DNA of 52,955 bases from Prevotella sp. DNF00663 (lineage in GTDB: Bacteria > Bacteroidota > Bacteroidia > Bacteroidales > Bacteroidaceae): positions 1-52,955 of the forward strand of contig NZ_KQ960625.1 in assembly GCF_001553265.1 (NCBI RefSeq), given 5' to 3'. The translations under genes and the position numbers were made by a program. The stretch's first letter is position 1; each line of letters opens with the position of its first letter. Of the stretch, positions 1 to 9,871 are shown piece by piece. The notes under the pieces were generated by a model, which was not told the DNA's origin, made no database searches, and was given only the letters and a program-made list of their open reading frames with translations.

Positions 1-591
1 CTAAAGCTTTTCTTATCCCGAACTCGCGTATTGATTGATATAAATAAGGAATCATCCAACTACATAACATTGAAATTATTAGTAATACAAGAGATTTATA
101 TATTTTAGTTTTAGACGTTACATATTTTTTTTAAAGTGACACTGCAATAGACCAATCATTCTTTTGTTTTGGAAAATTTGTTTCATAAAAAATAATTGTT
201 GGTTGAGTAAGTATCACAATCCCATCTTCTTTTTCTTCAAGCCAGTATCTCTTTATTTCTTTTTCTGTAAATTTTATTTTTCCATTAGCAGGATCAGCAA
301 TATAATACGAATAGGTATTATCTCGTTCTTTTTTAACTTTATATAAAACAACAAAATGATTGCTATTCCAATGTAGAATAACTGGAGACTGCATCTTAAC
401 AATTGTTGCAAAGTTGCTTTTGCAACAATTGTATTAAGACCTAATTCCGTTGCTCTATTCTTAACATCTCTGATTGTTATGCCAATACGAGATATGCTAA
501 GACCCTCTTTTATATTTTGTAGCGAAACAGGCTTTCCATAGAATGCACAGAGCATCTGCAAGCATACGGCTCCACAGTCTGTACTCTCCAT
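1..591 (-). pseudogene. Peptidase-C39 ABC exporter, decayed and running off the left edge
   Basis: Intact relatives are ABC exporters whose N-terminal C39 cysteine protease removes double-glycine leaders from bacteriocin-like peptides. Here the minus strand reads MESTDCGAVCLQML (catalytic Cys) from 591. It shifts frame near 394-400, then continues with the His region (HWNSNHFVVLY) and the Asp region (ADPANGK). It meets an in-frame TAA at about 131-133 and resumes in that same frame with a hydrophobic stretch (SLVLLIISMLCSW, then PYLYQSIREFGI) that looks like the first membrane segment of the exporter. The conserved Gln before the Cys is present (WQMESTDC), but no start codon lies upstream of it before a stop. 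The three lesions (lost start, frameshift, nonsense codon) make a working protein very unlikely. It lies directly behind an outer-membrane receptor gene, so the pair was probably a peptide export or uptake locus. Confidence 0.8.
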
Positions 592-626
592 TTGCCAAAG
601 TGATTTATTTTTTTAAAAATTTACTT

Positions 627-2963
627 TTAATAATTAATATCAATTCCTCGTTCTATTCCCTCATTGTTCAAGGAGCGTTTGGTATTGTTTCGTTTTTTGC
701 CAAAATCAAGCCTATAACTCACGCCCAACAACAGCATATTAGCATTATCCTTGATACATTGGCTGTATTCTTCGGGGTGGACGTCTGATACGACGATATT
801 CTCATAAACACTGCCTCGCTTTGTGAACATATTCACCCCTGTAAGTGAAAAGTGCCAGTTCTTGTACTTATACTGAATCTTGACAGTGTTCCACCTATCC
901 TTTGTGCTGTATGAGTTTCCTGACAAGATATAGTCGGGCTGTATCTGATACATAGCAGTTATAAGCCAATTACCGAAAGACAACGTCCCATTCAGGGATG
1001 CGTATAGTCGGTTCCTGACATAACTCTTATCTGTCATGGTGATATGCAAATTGTTCCAACCTACGTTCCCCCATACTGTTGCAAACCCGAAAAGCTCTTG
1101 TGTTGCTAAGTTCAACTCAAGATTGAATTGGTCGTTATGCTGTCCGTTAATGGGGCGACTCATAAACATATCATAATACGGACTTGAAACATCACTGATA
1201 TAGCTATAAGTATAGTAGATAGGTTTCTCTGTCCTGCTGTAAGAAGCCCACAAAGAGCCCGTAAAACGTTTATCAGCATATCGTACATACACCCTGTTCC
1301 TAATGTAGGAAGACGGTTTCAGGTCTGGGTTACCCTGCCGGATGGTAATGTCGTCAACCCTTTGTGTCAGGGCAGACTGCTGCGTAACTGACGGCAGCGA
1401 CGGTTCGAGCATCAGCAGATAATTCAACGTCAGACGTTGTGATAGCGGATAATTGACAACGATGTTTGATTTCAGCCTTACAGCATCTGTCTTGTACGAG
1501 TTGTTGTTGGCATGATTGTAAATGCCGATAGCACTAAGGCCGTAATTCAGACGCTTGATTTTTCCCTGGAGTTGACCGTACACCGACAGCCTGTTCTGAG
1601 TGATTTTACCCTTACCTAAAATCCCATTCTCTGTTTGTTCGTTGTCGGTACTGTTATAATACTCCTTGATTCCCAAGGCTGCGACAAGGTTCTTGAGGGT
1701 TTTAGAATACATCATATCGGCAGTTAAACGCCACGACTTATCGTTTGTTAGCGACAGTACGGAATCATCGGGCAACGGACTTTGATATAAGTTGATGTAT
1801 CGACGGTTATAATCCCCCGACCCATATATGCCATACACATTGGCTTCAATGTATTGTGTTTCGTCTATCTGTTTTTTGAAGAACAAATCGATTGTGGGCA
1901 GACAGTATTTCAATTTTTTGTGCGTCAGGTTCTGATATTTTGACAGGTTACCCATATATTGCTGCGTGTTCCATGAATCTTCATCCATCTTTTGATTCTC
2001 AATTCCAAAACCAGCCTTTGCCGCAAAAACCGTATTAGGATCATGCATATAGGTATAACCCAATGATATCGTATTCCACCAGTAGCGGAAGTCGCCGGGT
2101 ATTCCGTTTCTTTCTCTCAAGACTGGGGCATTCCGTCCGATAAACTCACTGGAAGAGTTTATTTCCCTCTCATCGTAATCTCTCCAGTTGGTGCTATAAT
2201 TGAGTTCCCATTCGGATTTCTTGCGATAATACTCCAAACCAATATTGCCATTGAGAAAACCTGCATTAGCCCCTGTCAGCACATTGGCGATGACCGATCC
2301 CCCATCACCTCTCGGATTGAGTATCACATTAATCACCCTGCGGTTTTCATATCTTACGTCAGGATTGTCATGGTATTCAATACGTAAGATACGTTGCGGG
2401 TTTAACGCCAAGAAATGACTTAGACTACACGGTCTTCCGTTAATCTTAAAAACAGGTGTCGCATTATCCACCTGAACCGTTTGCAAAGACTCGTTCACCG
2501 TCAGTCCCGGCATTTTATATTGCATGTCGCTCAACAGTGACAAACCGTTGGCTGCCCGGTCCAACTCCTTTCTTGACGGGATGATGATATATCTGTCTGG
2601 CTTTTGAATGACCGTTTGGGCAGTGACAACAACCTCTCCCAAACTCACTTCCATAGGTTTAAGTTCTATTGTACCCAAATCTACAAACTTACCGTCAGTT
2701 CCCGATATTCTGATGTAGACCGTGGTATAATCCTCTTTCGATATTTCGATTGTCAATATAGAATCAGTGACGTTTGCCGATGAAAACATCCCCGATGGGT
2801 CGGTTTCAACCCCGACAACCACCTTCTTCATACTGTTACGTCCGATAACCAAGGCTTTCCGTATCGGCTTACCCTTTTCGTCAACCACAGATCCCTTTAC
2901 TACATATGCATGCAAGAATATGGATTGCAATAACATAACCAAAGCAAAAAATATCTTTCGCAT
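627..2963 (-). CDS. Outer-membrane beta-barrel protein, TonB-receptor-like (OMP_b-brl_3 type)
   Basis: A 778-residue protein with an N-terminal signal peptide ending near HAYVVKG. A carboxypeptidase-regulatory-like beta-sandwich follows (residues about 22-105, GSVVDEKGKPIRKALV). A plug-like domain comes next (about 120-220, with MPGLTV, FKINGRP and VINVILNPRG), then a long barrel of aromatic-rich alternating strands to the end. Members of this family sit in the outer membrane and are thought to import or release ligands; no ligand can be read from the sequence. The C-terminus RGIDINY lacks the usual final Phe. The next gene downstream is a broken C39 exporter, so the protein may be an orphaned half of a peptide-transport locus. 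It could equally be an independent receptor. Confidence 0.8.
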   Translation of the reverse strand: MRKIFFALVMLLQSIFLHAYVVKGSVVDEKGKPIRKALVIGRNSMKKVVVGVETDPSGMFSSANVTDSILTIEISKEDYTTVYIRISGTDGKFVDLGTIELKPMEVSLGEVVVTAQTVIQKPDRYIIIPSRKELDRAANGLSLLSDMQYKMPGLTVNESLQTVQVDNATPVFKINGRPCSLSHFLALNPQRILRIEYHDNPDVRYENRRVINVILNPRGDGGSVIANVLTGANAGFLNGNIGLEYYRKKSEWELNYSTNWRDYDEREINSSSEFIGRNAPVLRERNGIPGDFRYWWNTISLGYTYMHDPNTVFAAKAGFGIENQKMDEDSWNTQQYMGNLSKYQNLTHKKLKYCLPTIDLFFKKQIDETQYIEANVYGIYGSGDYNRRYINLYQSPLPDDSVLSLTNDKSWRLTADMMYSKTLKNLVAALGIKEYYNSTDNEQTENGILGKGKITQNRLSVYGQLQGKIKRLNYGLSAIGIYNHANNNSYKTDAVRLKSNIVVNYPLSQRLTLNYLLMLEPSLPSVTQQSALTQRVDDITIRQGNPDLKPSSYIRNRVYVRYADKRFTGSLWASYSRTEKPIYYTYSYISDVSSPYYDMFMSRPINGQHNDQFNLELNLATQELFGFATVWGNVGWNNLHITMTDKSYVRNRLYASLNGTLSFGNWLITAMYQIQPDYILSGNSYSTKDRWNTVKIQYKYKNWHFSLTGVNMFTKRGSVYENIVVSDVHPEEYSQCIKDNANMLLLGVSYRLDFGKKRNNTKRSLNNEGIERGIDINY

Positions 2964-2983
2964 AGTCTAATTTTATTGTTAGT

Positions 2984-3035
2984 ACCCGTTGGCAGAATTA
3001 AGTATGCACTAAATTAATTCCACCAACGGGTTTTT
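2984..3035. terminator. Long hairpin between ndh and the outer-membrane protein gene
   Basis: The arms 2984-3001 and 3014-3031 pair over 18 bp (two of them G-U when read on the minus strand), with a 12-nt loop. A run of five T follows on the plus strand (3031-3035). Both flanking genes are on the minus strand, where the hairpin is preceded by A's and followed only by a mixed AT-rich stretch. It may still end ndh transcription, but its U-tract points the other way. Confidence 0.45.
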
Positions 3036-3048
3036 ATGAGGTTTTTTC

Positions 3049-4413
3049 TTACCTCTTTTCGTTTTCCTCTTCTTGCTCGTTGAGGTCTTCACCCCAATGC
3101 ACACGAGCCTCACGCTTTTCGCGTTCGCGTACTTCCAATACTTTCTGTGGGTAGAAAATCATGCGGAGCGACTGGTTGTAGTTGAAGTAGTTCCATATCC
3201 AGTTGAGCAATACCACCACCTTGTTGCGCACGCCCAAGATGGAGCGTAGGTGCACTAAGAGCCACATGAGCCATGCGATGAAACCGCTCAAACGGATACT
3301 TGCGAACTCGGCTACAGCCTTATTGCGTCCTACGGTGGCCATCGAACCGAGGTTCTTATAATGGAATGGTTTCAGTTCTTTGCCTTTTTCGAGTCGGCGA
3401 AGGTTTTTACCGAGGTTTACCCCCTGCTGGATAGCTACTTGAGCCAGCTGTGGATGACCGTTGGGATAGGCTTCGTCGCCACTCATAATACACTGGTCGC
3501 CGATGCTGAATACATCTTCTAATCCCTCTACTTGGTTGAATTCGTTCACCTTGATACGTCCGCCGCGCCCTAAAAGAGCATTGTCGAGATTGCCGACAGG
3601 CTGTCCTTTGACGCCACTCACCCAGATGAAAGTACGTGTAGAAATGCTGCTACCGTCGGCCAACATCACTTTGTGATCTTGGTAATCGGTTACCATCTTA
3701 TTGAGTAGTACGTTGACACCCATGTTACGCAGGTATTTCTCTACCTCATCAGACGATTCTTTAGAGAAAGCAGGGAGTAATCGGTTGCCCGCCTCGATGA
3801 GGTAGATATTCATGAGCGACGCATCCAAGTCGGGATAGTCGTGAGGTAAGATAGTGTTTTTCATCTCTGAGAGCACGCCAGCCACCTCTACGCCCGATGC
3901 ACCACCACCAACGATGACAACGTTCAAGAGTTCTTGTTGTTCCAATTTTGTAGCACAGGTGATGGAACGCTCTATGTTTGAGAGAATGGCATTCTGCAAT
4001 CCCATGGCTTCAGATACCGTTTTCATGGGTACGGCATTGTGCTCTACGTTCACGTTTCCGAAGAAATTGGTGGTTGCTCCAGCCGAGAGTACGAGGTAAT
4101 CGTATTCCACTTTGCCGATGGAAGTTTGTATAATCTTCTTGTCAGGATATATCGCACGCAGCTCGGCCATACGGAAATACAGGTTCTTACGGTTTTGAAA
4201 GTTCCGTCTGAAAGGGAAAGAGATAGAGCTGGGTTCCATTCCTGCCGATGCTACTTGGTAAATCAATGGGGGGAATTGATGGTAGTTGTTCTTGTCGATG
4301 AGAATCACTTGATAGTCGGTTCCTTTCAACTTGTTAGCCAGTTTCAGTCCTCCGAATCCGCCACCAACGATAACTACTCTCTTTTGATTGCCTTTGCTAA
4401 TATTTAAACTCAT
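3049..4413 (-). CDS. ndh: Type II NADH:quinone oxidoreductase
   Basis: NDH-2 passes electrons from NADH to the quinone pool at the cytoplasmic membrane without pumping protons. The 454-residue protein has the two Rossmann motifs of this flavoprotein family: the FAD site VVIVGGGFGG near residues 13-22 and the NADH site VVIVGGGASGVEVAG near 164-178. A GDQC motif lies near 318. The C-terminal 80 residues carry a hydrophobic stretch (FIAWLMWLLVHL) and a basic amphipathic tail, which fit peripheral membrane attachment. The length is normal. A -7 box lies about 25 bases upstream and the gene appears to be transcribed alone. Confidence in the family is high; which quinone is used cannot be seen. Confidence 0.93.
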   Translation of the reverse strand: MSLNISKGNQKRVVIVGGGFGGLKLANKLKGTDYQVILIDKNNYHQFPPLIYQVASAGMEPSSISFPFRRNFQNRKNLYFRMAELRAIYPDKKIIQTSIGKVEYDYLVLSAGATTNFFGNVNVEHNAVPMKTVSEAMGLQNAILSNIERSITCATKLEQQELLNVVIVGGGASGVEVAGVLSEMKNTILPHDYPDLDASLMNIYLIEAGNRLLPAFSKESSDEVEKYLRNMGVNVLLNKMVTDYQDHKVMLADGSSISTRTFIWVSGVKGQPVGNLDNALLGRGGRIKVNEFNQVEGLEDVFSIGDQCIMSGDEAYPNGHPQLAQVAIQQGVNLGKNLRRLEKGKELKPFHYKNLGSMATVGRNKAVAEFASIRLSGFIAWLMWLLVHLRSILGVRNKVVVLLNWIWNYFNYNQSLRMIFYPQKVLEVREREKREARVHWGEDLNEQEEENEKR

Positions 4414-4437
4414 ATCCTGTATATTTTAAAACCACTG

Positions 4438-4445
4438 CAAAATTA
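4438..4445 (-). promoter_or_regulatory. -7 promoter box of ndh
   Basis: TAATTTTG on the minus strand matches the Bacteroidota TAnnTTTG box and lies 25 bases before the ndh start codon. Confidence 0.6.
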
Positions 4446-4503
4446 CTCAATTTTAGATGAATATACTCTACTCACTTATGATTATTTTATCGTTGCAGAT
4501 ACT

Positions 4504-4576
4504 TTTCAGTATTGCTGCCTCGACTTTTCAGCATTGTTGAATAGGTTTGGCAGCCATTCTGATGAGCCGTAGCAGT
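4504..4576. repeat. Array of ~22-bp GCAGC/GCTG repeats (family A)
   Basis: Degenerate units such as TTCAGTATTGCTGCCTCGA and TTCAGCATTGTTGAATAGG stand side by side and abut the hairpin end at 4577. The same unit recurs near 22.2, 30.2, 42.2 and 52.7 kb. The rest of the 4414-4836 interval holds only the ndh and leuS promoters. Confidence 0.65.
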
Positions 4577-4611
4577 AGCCTCACCCCAACCCTCCCCAAA
4601 AGGGGAGGGGG
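4577..4611. repeat. Isolated hairpin end of the TIR element family (family B)
   Basis: The stretch begins AGCCTCACCCCAACC and continues into the palindrome CCCTCCCC-AAAA-GGGGAGGG. It matches the terminal inverted repeats of the elements at 42241-42410 and 48837-49378. No partner end is visible nearby, so it is a solo end or a decayed copy. Confidence 0.7.
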
Positions 4612-4740
4612 CAAAGGTAAGAGTTAAAAGGTAAGAGATGTAGAGCCAGAAAGTTTTCCGTCTTACAAGCAAATAAGCCTCTTAGTATACCAATCTATAC
4701 TAATATAGGTGTAAAAGGTACAAATACCACTTATTTTTAT

Positions 4741-4748
4741 TACTTTTG
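4741..4748 (+). promoter_or_regulatory. -7 promoter box of the leuS operon
   Basis: TACTTTTG fits TAnnTTTG. It lies 88 bases before the leuS ATG, so the operon should have a leader of roughly 80 nt. Confidence 0.6.
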
Positions 4749-4836
4749 CAATCAGAATATAATCAAGGGAATGACGGCTCATGTTAACCCGTTTTTGGCA
4801 CAGTGAAGAGCGGTCGACCTACAAAACAATACGACA

Positions 4837-7731
4837 ATGGAATACAATTTCAGAGAAATCGAGAAGAAATGGCAAAAGCGTTGGGTGGAGAATGCTACCT
4901 ATCGTGTGACTGAGGACAAGACACGTAAGAAGTTCTATGTGCTCAATATGTTCCCATACCCATCGGGTGCCGGCTTGCATGTGGGCCATCCACTGGGCTA
5001 TATAGCCAGCGACATCTATGCTCGCTACATGCGTTTGCAAGGTTATAATGTGCTCAATCCGATGGGATACGACGCTTATGGTTTGCCGGCTGAGCAGTAT
5101 GCTATTCAAACAGGGCAGCATCCGGCCATCACAACCGAGCAGAATATCAACCATTATCGCGAACAGCTCGACAAGATTGGATTCTGTTTCGACTGGGAAC
5201 GTGAAGTGCGTACTTGCGAACCGGGGTATTATAAGTGGACACAGTGGGCCTTTGAGAAGATGTTTGAATCGTATTATTGCAACGAAGAACAGAAGGCTCG
5301 TCCCATCACGGAGCTTGTGGAATATATCTCAAAGAATGGTACCAAAGGCTTGACAGTGGCTCAAAGCGAGGACTTGGACATCACGGCCGAGCAGTGGAAT
5401 GGCATGAGCGAGAAGGAACAACAGCAGGTGTTGATGAACTACCGTATTGCTTATCTAGGCGAAACAATGGTTAACTGGTGTGCCGGACTGGGTACGGTGT
5501 TGGCCAACGACGAGGTGGTCGATGGCGTAAGTGTACGCGGTGGCTATCCCGTGGTACAAAAGAAGATGCGCCAATGGTGCTTGCGCACATCGGCGTATTC
5601 ACAGCGTTTGCTCGATGGATTGGACAGTGTAGACTGGACTGACTCGTTGAAAGAGACCCAGCGCAACTGGATTGGTCGTTCGGAGGGTACCGAGGTGAAG
5701 TTCAAGTTGGCGAAAGCAGTGTCTGACAAGTCTGTTTTATCCGACCAATCTGACCTTTCAGAGTTCATTATCTTCACCACTCGTGCCGATACGATGTTTG
5801 GTGTTACGTTCATGGTATTGGCTCCTGAGAGCGAATATGTGGCTCAGGTAACTACCGATGAGCAGCGTGAAGAGGTGGAGAAGTATCTGGAATACGTGAA
5901 GAAGCGTACCGAACTCGACCGTATGAGCGACCGAAAAGTGACGGGTGTGTTCTCTGGTAGCTATGCCATCAACCCATTCACAGGCAAGCAGGTACCTATT
6001 TGGATTAGCGAATATGTATTGGCCGGCTATGGAACAGGTGCCATTATGGCCGTTCCGGCACACGATAGTCGCGACTATGCGTTTGCAAAACATTTCAATC
6101 TGCCTATTATCCCGCTGATTGGGGGAGCCGATGTGAGTGAGGAAAGTTATGATGCCAAGGAGGGAATTGTATGCAATTCGCCGGCTCAAGGAGAGTCGAG
6201 TTGTGGTTTGGTGTTGAATGGTTTAAGTGTCAAAGAAGCCATTGCAGCCACAAAAAAATATGTTGAGAGCAATGGATTGGGCCGTGTGAAGGTGAATTAT
6301 CGCCTCCGCGATGCCATCTTCTCGCGTCAACGCTACTGGGGAGAGCCGTTCCCCGTGTACTATAAAGATGAGATGCCTTACATGATTCCGGAAGAATGCC
6401 TGCCGTTGGAGTTGCCCGAAATCGATAAATACGAACCAACGGAGACGGGCGAACCACCATTGGGACGTGCTAAGATGTGGGCGTGGGACACCGCGAACAA
6501 GAAAGTGGTAGACAAGAGTCTTGTAGACAACGTGTCGGTATTCCCCATCGAGCTCTATACCATGCCCGGATTTGCGGGTAGTTCGGCTTATTATCTGCGC
6601 TATATGGACAACCGTAACGATGAGGCTTTGGTGTCGAAAGAGGTCGATAACTATTGGCAGAACGTAGATTTGTACGTCGGTGGTACCGAACATGCGACCG
6701 GACACCTTATCTATTCGCGCTTCTGGAACAAGTTCTTGTATGATATGGGCGTGAGTTGCAAGGAAGAACCGTTCCAGAAACTCATCAATCAAGGCATGAT
6801 ACAGGGACGCTCCAACTTTGTATATCGGGTGAATAACGCCGACTCGGCCAAGGCTCCTGTCTTCGTATCGTTGGGTTTGAAAGACCAATACGAGACCACT
6901 CCGATTCACGTCGACGTGAATATCGTGAATGCAGATGTACTCGATACCGAGGCCTTTAAGGCTTGGCGACCGGAATATAAGAATGCAGAATTCATCCTCG
7001 AAGACGGTAAATATATTTGTGGTTGGGCTGTGGAGAAGATGTCGAAGTCTATGTTCAACGTTGTCAACCCAGACATGATTGTCGATAAATATGGTGCCGA
7101 TACACTGCGATTGTACGAGATGTTCCTCGGCCCGGTGGAGGCTAGCAAGCCTTGGGATACCAATGGTATTGATGGATGTCACCGTTTCTTGAAGAAACTT
7201 TGGGCACTCTTCTGGGATGCACGTGGCGAGAATGACACGTTCTTGGTCAATGACGATGCTCCTACCAAGGACTCGTTGAAAAGCCTACACAAGTTGATTA
7301 AGAAGGTAACCGATGATATTCAGAAGTTCTCATACAACACTGCTATCAGCGCTTTCATGATAGCTGTGAACGAATTGAGCCAGCAGAAGTGTCATAGTCG
7401 CGAGATATTGCGTGCGTTGACCATTATCATCGCACCGTTTGCACCGCATATTGCCGAAGAGTTCTGGGCTTCGTTGGGCGAGCAGGGTAGCGTTTGCGAT
7501 GCACAATGGCCGGCTTTCGATGAGCAATATCTGGTGGAAAGCGAGATTCAATTGGCTATTTCCTTTAACGGAAAGGCTCGCTATCAAAAGACATTTGCGG
7601 CCGATGCAACCAAGGAATTCATGGAGAAAGCCGTGTTGGAAGATGAGCGTAGTCAGAAATATCTAGAGGGAAAGAGCATCGTAAAGGTGATTGTCGTGCC
7701 CAAGAAGATAGTTAATATCGTACTTAAATAA
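4837..7731 (+). CDS. leuS: Leucyl-tRNA synthetase
   Basis: This enzyme charges tRNA-Leu with leucine in the cytoplasm. The 964-residue protein has the class Ia HIGH motif as HVGH (residues 48-51, in [16 protein letters not shown]) and the KMSKS motif near 735-739. Between them lies a CP1 editing domain with TTRADTMFG and the hydrolytic region [16 protein letters not shown]. It is longer than E. coli LeuRS, as usual in this phylum. A short repetitive stretch, [13 protein letters not shown] (about residues 295-307), sits in a variable loop at the start of CP1 and comes from an octamer-like DNA repeat. It is the first gene of a six-gene run; the next start is 8 bases downstream. The start is fixed by homology at [13 protein letters not shown]. 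Confidence 0.97.
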   Translation: MEYNFREIEKKWQKRWVENATYRVTEDKTRKKFYVLNMFPYPSGAGLHVGHPLGYIASDIYARYMRLQGYNVLNPMGYDAYGLPAEQYAIQTGQHPAITTEQNINHYREQLDKIGFCFDWEREVRTCEPGYYKWTQWAFEKMFESYYCNEEQKARPITELVEYISKNGTKGLTVAQSEDLDITAEQWNGMSEKEQQQVLMNYRIAYLGETMVNWCAGLGTVLANDEVVDGVSVRGGYPVVQKKMRQWCLRTSAYSQRLLDGLDSVDWTDSLKETQRNWIGRSEGTEVKFKLAKAVSDKSVLSDQSDLSEFIIFTTRADTMFGVTFMVLAPESEYVAQVTTDEQREEVEKYLEYVKKRTELDRMSDRKVTGVFSGSYAINPFTGKQVPIWISEYVLAGYGTGAIMAVPAHDSRDYAFAKHFNLPIIPLIGGADVSEESYDAKEGIVCNSPAQGESSCGLVLNGLSVKEAIAATKKYVESNGLGRVKVNYRLRDAIFSRQRYWGEPFPVYYKDEMPYMIPEECLPLELPEIDKYEPTETGEPPLGRAKMWAWDTANKKVVDKSLVDNVSVFPIELYTMPGFAGSSAYYLRYMDNRNDEALVSKEVDNYWQNVDLYVGGTEHATGHLIYSRFWNKFLYDMGVSCKEEPFQKLINQGMIQGRSNFVYRVNNADSAKAPVFVSLGLKDQYETTPIHVDVNIVNADVLDTEAFKAWRPEYKNAEFILEDGKYICGWAVEKMSKSMFNVVNPDMIVDKYGADTLRLYEMFLGPVEASKPWDTNGIDGCHRFLKKLWALFWDARGENDTFLVNDDAPTKDSLKSLHKLIKKVTDDIQKFSYNTAISAFMIAVNELSQQKCHSREILRALTIIIAPFAPHIAEEFWASLGEQGSVCDAQWPAFDEQYLVESEIQLAISFNGKARYQKTFAADATKEFMEKAVLEDERSQKYLEGKSIVKVIVVPKKIVNIVLK
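5722..5757 (+). repeat. Short TCTGAC/TCCGAC repeat inside leuS
   Basis: TCTGACAAG, TCTGTTTTA, TCCGACCAA and TCTGACCTT follow one another as degenerate 9-bp units. They encode [12 protein letters not shown] in the CP1 loop of LeuS and are in frame, so the synthetase is not interrupted. Confidence 0.6.
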
Positions 7732-7739
7732 ATCAGTAT

Positions 7740-8666
7740 ATGAATTTACCCTTTAACATTAGCCCCGTCATACGCGACGAAGTCAGGGACTATCTGTACT
7801 TGACACTGGGACTACTGCTCTTCTCTTTCGGGTGGGCAGTGTTCCTCTTACCATACGGAATCGTTACCGGTGGTGTGACGGGTATTGCTGCTATCATCTT
7901 CTATGCGACGGGAATACCGTTGGCTTACTCCTATTTTGTGCTCAATGCGTTGTTGTTAGGTGTCGCATTGAAGATACTTGGAGTAAAGTTTTTGATGAAG
8001 ACTATCTATGCAATCTTGGTTCTTTCGCTGCTTCTTGATGTTGCTCAGAAAGCCGTTACACAGCCCGATGGCACGTTGCTTAGAATACTTGGCGATGGTC
8101 AAGACTTCATGTCGCTCATCCTTGGTTGCTCGTTTACGGGTGCATCGTTGGCCATTGTGTTCCTACATAACGGTTCAACGGGTGGTACGGACATCATTGC
8201 TGCGGTGGTCAACAAGTATCATAACATCTCTCTGGGGCGTGTATTGATCTTCGTAGACCTTTTGATTATTGGTAGTTCTTACCCTGTTTTCGAGGATTGG
8301 AGGAAGCTGGTGTTCGGTCTTTGTACGATGGTTATCGAGAATTTCGTACTTGATTATGTGATGAATGCGCGTCGAGAGTCGGTTCAGTTCATGATATTCA
8401 GCAAGAAATATCAAGAGATTGCCAATGCCATTGGTACACAGATGGATCACGGTGTGACCATTCTCGATGGGCATGGATGGTATACCGGACAGGAAATGAA
8501 GGTGCTTTGTATTCTTGCCAAGAAGCGAGAAAGCCAGTATATCTTCCGTCTTATCAAGATGATTGACCCTAATGCGTTTGTCAGTCAGTCGGCCGTTATC
8601 GGAGTATATGGTGAAGGTTTCGACGAGATGAAGGTGAAAGTACCTAAGGGTATAGAAAAGAAATGA
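7740..8666 (+). CDS. YitT family membrane protein
   Basis: A 308-residue inner-membrane protein. About five or six hydrophobic helices fill residues 20-200 (for example [16 protein letters not shown] and [17 protein letters not shown]). A soluble DUF2179-like domain follows at about 220-300, containing [20 protein letters not shown]. This order (YitT_membrane then DUF2179) defines the family; its substrate is unknown, and GSTGGTD is the usual conserved motif. It sits 8 bases after leuS, and its stop overlaps the rdgB start (ATGA), so the three genes are probably translationally coupled. Confidence 0.88.
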   Translation: MNLPFNISPVIRDEVRDYLYLTLGLLLFSFGWAVFLLPYGIVTGGVTGIAAIIFYATGIPLAYSYFVLNALLLGVALKILGVKFLMKTIYAILVLSLLLDVAQKAVTQPDGTLLRILGDGQDFMSLILGCSFTGASLAIVFLHNGSTGGTDIIAAVVNKYHNISLGRVLIFVDLLIIGSSYPVFEDWRKLVFGLCTMVIENFVLDYVMNARRESVQFMIFSKKYQEIANAIGTQMDHGVTILDGHGWYTGQEMKVLCILAKKRESQYIFRLIKMIDPNAFVSQSAVIGVYGEGFDEMKVKVPKGIEKK

Positions 8667-9865
8667 AGATAGTTTTTGCTACCAACAATGCTCATAAACT
8701 CGATGAGATTCGACGAATATTGGGCAATCGCTTTGAAATAGTGTCGCTTGCCGATATCGGTTGTCATGAAGATATTCCCGAAACAGGCGATACTTTGGAA
8801 GCAAACGCGTTGCAAAAAGCGCAGTATGTGTACGAACATTACGGCTTGAGTTGCTTTGCCGACGACACAGGGTTGGAGGTTGAGGCGCTCGATGGAGCCC
8901 CCGGTGTGCACAGTGCACGCTATGCTGAGGGTACCGATCACGATTCCGAAGCTAATATGGCGAAGTTGTTGAGAGAGCTAGAGGGTAAGGATAATCGCCG
9001 CGCACAGTTCAGAACGGTGATTTGTTTGATTCAGAATGGCCCTCTCCGTCTCCCCAATGAAGGGGGAGTGTCTTCTCCTTTATCGAAGCATTCTCATGCT
9101 TATCAAACAGCAAATCGTGCTAACTATGGTATCCTAAAAGCTTTTAGGGAGGAGAACATTGGTCATACGACAGATGCCGAACGTGCATTATGGGATGCTA
9201 TCAAGTGCGAAAATCTTGGTTTTAAGTTTCGCAGACAACATATAATAGGTGATTATATTGCTGATTTCGTGTGTCTTTCTGTGGGCTTAATAGTAGAAGT
9301 TGATGGTGAATATCATCGCTCTTACGACCAGCGAATTACCGATGAGCAACGTACACAAGACTTAAACAAATTGGGATTTGAGGTTGTTAGGTTTGCCAAT
9401 GAAGAAGTTATTGAGAATATGGATGGCGTAATTCAAACTATTAAAAAACATCTTAGTGAATTACAAACACTAAAATTTGCTTCTCAACAAACTTCCAAAG
9501 TCTCCTCCTTAGGGGACGATTCAACAGGGACAATGACAGTATCTTACTCTGATTCTAGTCTTCAAATCTCCTCCTTAGGGGACGATTCAACAGGGACAAT
9601 GACAGCATCTTATTCTGATTCTAGTCTTCAAGTCTCCCCTTCAAGGGGAGATTTAGAGGGGCCTATCTTCTTCTCTGGTTCTGTTTCCGGCACCATTGCA
9701 CACTCAAAGAGTGGAAGTGGGGGATTCGGATACGACCCGCTGTTTGTTCCGGAAGGCTATGATAAGAGTTTTGCGGAATTGGGTGCTGAGGTGAAAAACA
9801 AGATTTCGCATCGCGCCAGAGCCGTGGAGAAGTTGGCAGAGTATCTCCATTCACTCGAAGAATAG
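8663..9865 (+). CDS. rdgB: XTP/dITP pyrophosphatase RdgB split by an in-frame DUF559 insertion
   Basis: RdgB/HAM1 hydrolyses non-canonical purine nucleotides such as ITP and XTP. Residues 1-125 ([12 protein letters not shown], catalytic FADDTG at 65-70) and 335-400 (GGFGYDPLF at 353-361, SHRARA at 382-387) together make a normal enzyme of about 192 residues. Between them lies an extra piece of about 208 residues. It contains a DUF559/Vsr-like endonuclease domain at about 168-265: [29 protein letters not shown]. Two 22-residue repeats follow at about 280-323. The break falls after the strand [10 protein letters not shown] and before FFSGSV, a surface beta-hairpin loop in RdgB, so both domains could fold. 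The gene is coupled to its neighbours in the operon, and nothing interrupts the frame. Whether the fusion protein stays intact is unknown. Confidence 0.93.
   Translation: MKIVFATNNAHKLDEIRRILGNRFEIVSLADIGCHEDIPETGDTLEANALQKAQYVYEHYGLSCFADDTGLEVEALDGAPGVHSARYAEGTDHDSEANMAKLLRELEGKDNRRAQFRTVICLIQNGPLRLPNEGGVSSPLSKHSHAYQTANRANYGILKAFREENIGHTTDAERALWDAIKCENLGFKFRRQHIIGDYIADFVCLSVGLIVEVDGEYHRSYDQRITDEQRTQDLNKLGFEVVRFANEEVIENMDGVIQTIKKHLSELQTLKFASQQTSKVSSLGDDSTGTMTVSYSDSSLQISSLGDDSTGTMTASYSDSSLQVSPSRGDLEGPIFFSGSVSGTIAHSKSGSGGFGYDPLFVPEGYDKSFAELGAEVKNKISHRARAVEKLAEYLHSLEE
9038..9663 (+). mobile_element. TIR-bounded element carrying a DUF559 endonuclease frame, inserted in rdgB
   Basis: The left end 9038-9068 (GGCCCTCTCCGTCTCC...) and right end 9634-9663 (...TTTAGAGGGGCC) are imperfect inverted repeats of about 30 bp, each with its own C-run/G-run hairpin. 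They bound 626 bp that replace a loop of RdgB and stay open in the host frame. The cargo is a DUF559 domain closely similar to that in the 48837-49378 element (both contain FRRQHIIG and YIADFVCL). No target duplication can be recognised with certainty. No transposase of a named family and no intein splice motif is present. Confidence 0.8.
9500..9661 (+). repeat. 66-bp tandem repeat within the rdgB element
   Basis: Two copies (9500-9565 and 9566-9631) differ at only a few bases, and a third starts at 9632 and grades into the right terminal repeat. Each encodes a 22-residue unit ([19 protein letters not shown]). The unit begins with TCTCCTCCTTAGGGGA, a decayed form of the terminal hairpin, so the array probably arose by duplication of the element's end. 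Confidence 0.85.
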
Positions 9866-9871
9866 GACGTC

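Noticed and set aside
6223..7182. 319-codon antisense frame in leuS
   Set aside because: It is opposite a clear LeuS coding frame, has no recognisable domain, and is explained by the codon use of leuS.
9027..9700. Intein in RdgB
   Set aside because: The insertion lacks a Cys/Ser start block, a terminal His-Asn block and a LAGLIDADG or HNH domain; it has terminal inverted repeats instead.
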